43,092 nucleotides of DNA from Candidatus Daviesbacteria bacterium (GTDB taxonomy: Bacteria; Patescibacteriota; Microgenomatia; Daviesbacterales; UBA10151). The notes under the pieces are model-generated. The model had not been told where the DNA came from and searched no databases. It saw nothing but the letters and a program-made list of their open reading frames with translations. The position numbers and the translations under genes were made by a program. Every line of letters starts with the position of its first letter. The first letter of the stretch is position 1. This document shows positions 41,305 to 43,092 of the stretch, one piece after another. Location: the NCBI GenBank assembly GCA_030648645.1, contig JAUSHL010000036.1, positions 1 through 43,092 on the forward strand, given 5' to 3'.

Positions 41305-41310
41305 TAGAAT
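41305..41310 (+). promoter_or_regulatory. -10 box for a leaderless ART-like gene mRNA
   Basis: TAGAAT with 6 nt to the ATG at 41317. Confidence 0.35.
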
Positions 41311-41316
41311 AGAGTT

Positions 41317-42102
41317 ATGGGAGAAGATGAAATAAAGAGAGTTTCTGATGTTGAATTGGGAAGAAAAAATCCAGAGCCATTTGGATTGAGGATTGTAGGA
41401 GAGGTAAATCCAAAAACTTTAACTAAAGAACAATTTTCAGCTTCTTCTGAAATTTTATATCATGGCTCTCCTAAGCCATTTATTTTCTCTCCTGAATTTG
41501 ACTATTTAAATAGTGAATATTGTACCAATTCTGATGGTAGTGAGACTTTAGGTCAGGGATTTTATTCAACAGCTGAAAAAGAAATTGCAGAAAATTATTC
41601 TGATGTCAGGAAAAATTCCGAAGATGATAGATTTGTTTTAGAAATTATTCCTTTTAAGGCTAAAATGTTGGATTTACGGGATAAGGAAAATTTATCAAGA
41701 ATTGTTCCAGTACCTAAAGATTTATTTGATTCTTGGTTTTATTCCTTTAAGAAATATTTTTTTGAGGATCAAGGAAGAAAAAATTTGCCTTCATATTTTC
41801 AGCAAATGGAAAGTGAGTATTTTCAACATTTAGTTAAATTAAAAAATAGAGAAATAGAATTAAAAAAAGTAGATTTTGATTTAAGAGTTCTACTTGAAAC
41901 GTCTCCATTTATTCCAATTCATAGCCAAGATTATCCTAGTCCGTTTTGGATGCATAGATTTTCTAATTTTATGCAAACACTTGGTTATGATGGATTAATT
42001 TACATTGAGGGTGGGGAGGGAGAGAAACGTAAAAATCACACCAGCTTTGTTTTTTATAATTTATCCAAAATAGGAACTTATGAAAGCTGGCAAAAATTAT
42101 AA
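41317..42102 (+). CDS. ADP-ribosyltransferase-fold-like protein
   Basis: A 261-residue cytosolic protein. The pattern ILYHGSPKPFIFSP (His), LGQGFYSTAEKEIAENYS (Tyr), LEIIPFKAKMLDLR and GYDGLIYIEGG...TSFVFYN matches the ART fold (H-Y-x type) seen in toxins and phage-like proteins, in which a 'GYDG' strand leads to the last catalytic position. A helical insertion (about 130-210) separates the halves. No signal peptide and no antitoxin partner are found. It could modify proteins, DNA or RNA with ADP-ribose, or be inactive. Confidence 0.6.
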   Translation: MGEDEIKRVSDVELGRKNPEPFGLRIVGEVNPKTLTKEQFSASSEILYHGSPKPFIFSPEFDYLNSEYCTNSDGSETLGQGFYSTAEKEIAENYSDVRKNSEDDRFVLEIIPFKAKMLDLRDKENLSRIVPVPKDLFDSWFYSFKKYFFEDQGRKNLPSYFQQMESEYFQHLVKLKNREIELKKVDFDLRVLLETSPFIPIHSQDYPSPFWMHRFSNFMQTLGYDGLIYIEGGEGEKRKNHTSFVFYNLSKIGTYESWQKL

Positions 42103-42103
42103 T

Positions 42104-42141
42104 ACTACGCACGTAGGGGGACGCCCTCCGAAGCTGTCTAG
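42104..42141. repeat. CTACGCACGTAGGG...CGAAGCTG repeat
   Basis: Shares TACGCACGTAGGG and CGAAGCTG with the element inside copA (17591-17623). CTACG/CGTAG forms a hairpin. Confidence 0.6.
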
Positions 42142-42240
42142 CCACAGTTAGATTATCTTAGATGTCCAGTCCTCGAAACTTGCTTTATGGCTTATAGTAT
42201 GCTAAAATAAGCAAGCTTGTTGCTTCGCAATTAGCATCTT

Positions 42241-42888
42241 ATGATACAAGATCTTGTAGCTGCTATAATTTTATATACTCAAACTTCTCTGGAAAATCCC
42301 AACTTTGCTTTGCCAAAGCAGGAGCAAGTTTTAGCTTCCAGAGAGATTTCTTTGGAAACAAGATATGCTAATCCTTCTGTTAATGATGTTATGAAAGATA
42401 ATATCTTACTCACTTTGGCTTATTTAAATGGTGATATAAAGCCAGGCACAAAAATTGATTGGAATAAATTAAATCAAAATTCCCATTATGAGTTCAAATT
42501 AGCTCCTAAGGAAACCTTTGCTTTTCAAGATGATGTCTTACCGGAATATGAAAATAAGGTGGCTTTCACAACTAATGCTCATTTTAATGCCCAAGATGGT
42601 TTTAAAACTGATGGCTATTTATATGGAGATGGTGTATGTCATTTAGCTTCACTTTTAAACTGGGTAGCCCGTGATGCTAAATTAGATGTTAAAAGTCCAA
42701 CTGCACATGATTTTGCCTCAATTCCTGAAGTTCCCAAAGAATATGGAACTTCTATCTATTATAATTCCGGTGCTAAAGATGTTAACTCTGCCCAAAATTT
42801 ATATATTACTAATAATCAAGAAAAGCCAGTGGCTTTAAAATTTGATTATGAAAATGGTAAGCTTAAATTTTCTATTTCTGAAATTTAA
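42241..42888 (+). CDS. VanW-like protein
   Basis: A 215-residue protein resembling the VanW domain: FKLAPKETFAFQDDVLP, then GYLYGDGVCHLASLLNWVARDAKLDV (the family's GGG-x-CQxSSTLY helix in degenerate form), HDFASIPEVPKEYGTSIYYNSGAKDV and LYITNNQEKPVALKF. VanW occurs in envelope proteins of Gram-positives and CPR; its function is unknown. The N-terminus is weakly hydrophobic with no clear cleavage site, and a QVLASREI stretch recalls the VLG motifs of other envelope proteins here. Confidence 0.78.
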   Translation: MIQDLVAAIILYTQTSLENPNFALPKQEQVLASREISLETRYANPSVNDVMKDNILLTLAYLNGDIKPGTKIDWNKLNQNSHYEFKLAPKETFAFQDDVLPEYENKVAFTTNAHFNAQDGFKTDGYLYGDGVCHLASLLNWVARDAKLDVKSPTAHDFASIPEVPKEYGTSIYYNSGAKDVNSAQNLYITNNQEKPVALKFDYENGKLKFSISEI

Positions 42889-43092
42889 AGAAATTTATAC
42901 AATGGATCCCAGATCCCTTCGATTCTACTCAGGGCAAACAAGTCCGGGATGACTGTAATGCGAAATCTCAATTGATATAGTTTTGCGAAATCTGAACTGA
43001 AACAATCTCAAACATTTTTTGTGTCCTTTAATTAACTACTCTTTGTCATTGCGAGCGATCCGCCAGCTGGCGGAGAGCGTGGCAATCTCTTA
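42889..43092. repeat. Repeat-filled end of window, including a GTCATTGCGAG copy from 43045
   Basis: GGATCCCAGATCCC...GTCCGGGATGAC (42904-42953) resembles the GTCATTCCCGC family. GTCATTGCGAGCGATCC...GGCAATCTC begins at 43045 and is cut by the window end. No gene seen. Confidence 0.65.

Overview
The window looks like a chromosomal segment of a small-genome, AT-rich bacterium of the Candidate Phyla Radiation (Patescibacteria), most likely Microgenomates. This is inferred from the gene set (class II NrdJ with inteins, split transketolase, proton-pumping pyrophosphatase, L,D-transpeptidase, many short membrane or secreted proteins), the low GC and the compact layout. TGA is used normally as a stop, which argues against the recoded Gracilibacteria/Absconditabacteria. 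No taxonomic marker such as 16S or a ribosomal protein is present, so the assignment is tentative.

Layout. 1-5.5 kb: the 3' part of a large surface protein (PQQ-like propeller, LCAT-type lipase, Ig-like domain, C-terminal anchor), followed by two broken copies of its tail. Each tail is paired tail-to-tail with a small membrane protein gene, and the copies are bounded by palindromes. 5.5-8.3 kb: accessory genes (a transglutaminase-like protein, two PD-(D/E)XK nucleases) and a tRNA-Gln. 8.6-12.9 kb: metabolism (Nudix, MBL hydrolase, RpiB, LOG protein, split transketolase). 13.0-19.6 kb: an eight-gene copper operon under a recognisable CsoR operator (csoR, DUF1573, a CCNN cysteine protein, ccdA, cupredoxin, copA, SafE-cupredoxin fusion, HMA protein). 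19.8-22.5 kb: PfkB kinase, class II aldolase, DUF1003, AdoMetDC-like protein. 22.5-24.5 kb: an orphan antitoxin and a Cys-rich membrane protein, separated by copies of the 3' coding tail of the neighbouring L,D-transpeptidase. 24.5-33.7 kb: beta-helix protein, cyclophilin, NrdJ with two inteins, zinc-finger and membrane proteins, a RAYT transposase inside its REPs, and a corrinoid adenosyltransferase. 33.7-43.1 kb: lon with a CIRCE-like operator, BRO and transposase remnants, a kinase cassette between 40-bp direct repeats, an Hsp70-family gene behind a leader-peptide/terminator, H+-PPase, an ART-like protein and a VanW protein.

How it works together. The corrinoid adenosyltransferase would make the AdoCbl that NrdJ needs. 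RpiB, transketolase, the sugar kinase and aldolase fit a pentose phosphate/glycolysis core. The copper genes form a sensing, carrying and export module. Many transcription units start with a -10 box 6-8 nt before the start codon, implying leaderless mRNAs.

The most distinctive feature is the density of palindromic repeats. Several families lie between genes, flank single genes as direct repeats, mark duplication endpoints, and sit in frame inside genes (three in copA, two in a BRO gene, one supplying a stop codon). The best candidates for something undescribed are the repeat-bounded single-gene cassettes, especially those at the 3' end of the L,D-transpeptidase gene, the copper operon with its unfamiliar CCNN protein, the Hsp70 leader, and the NrdJ intein ending in Gly.
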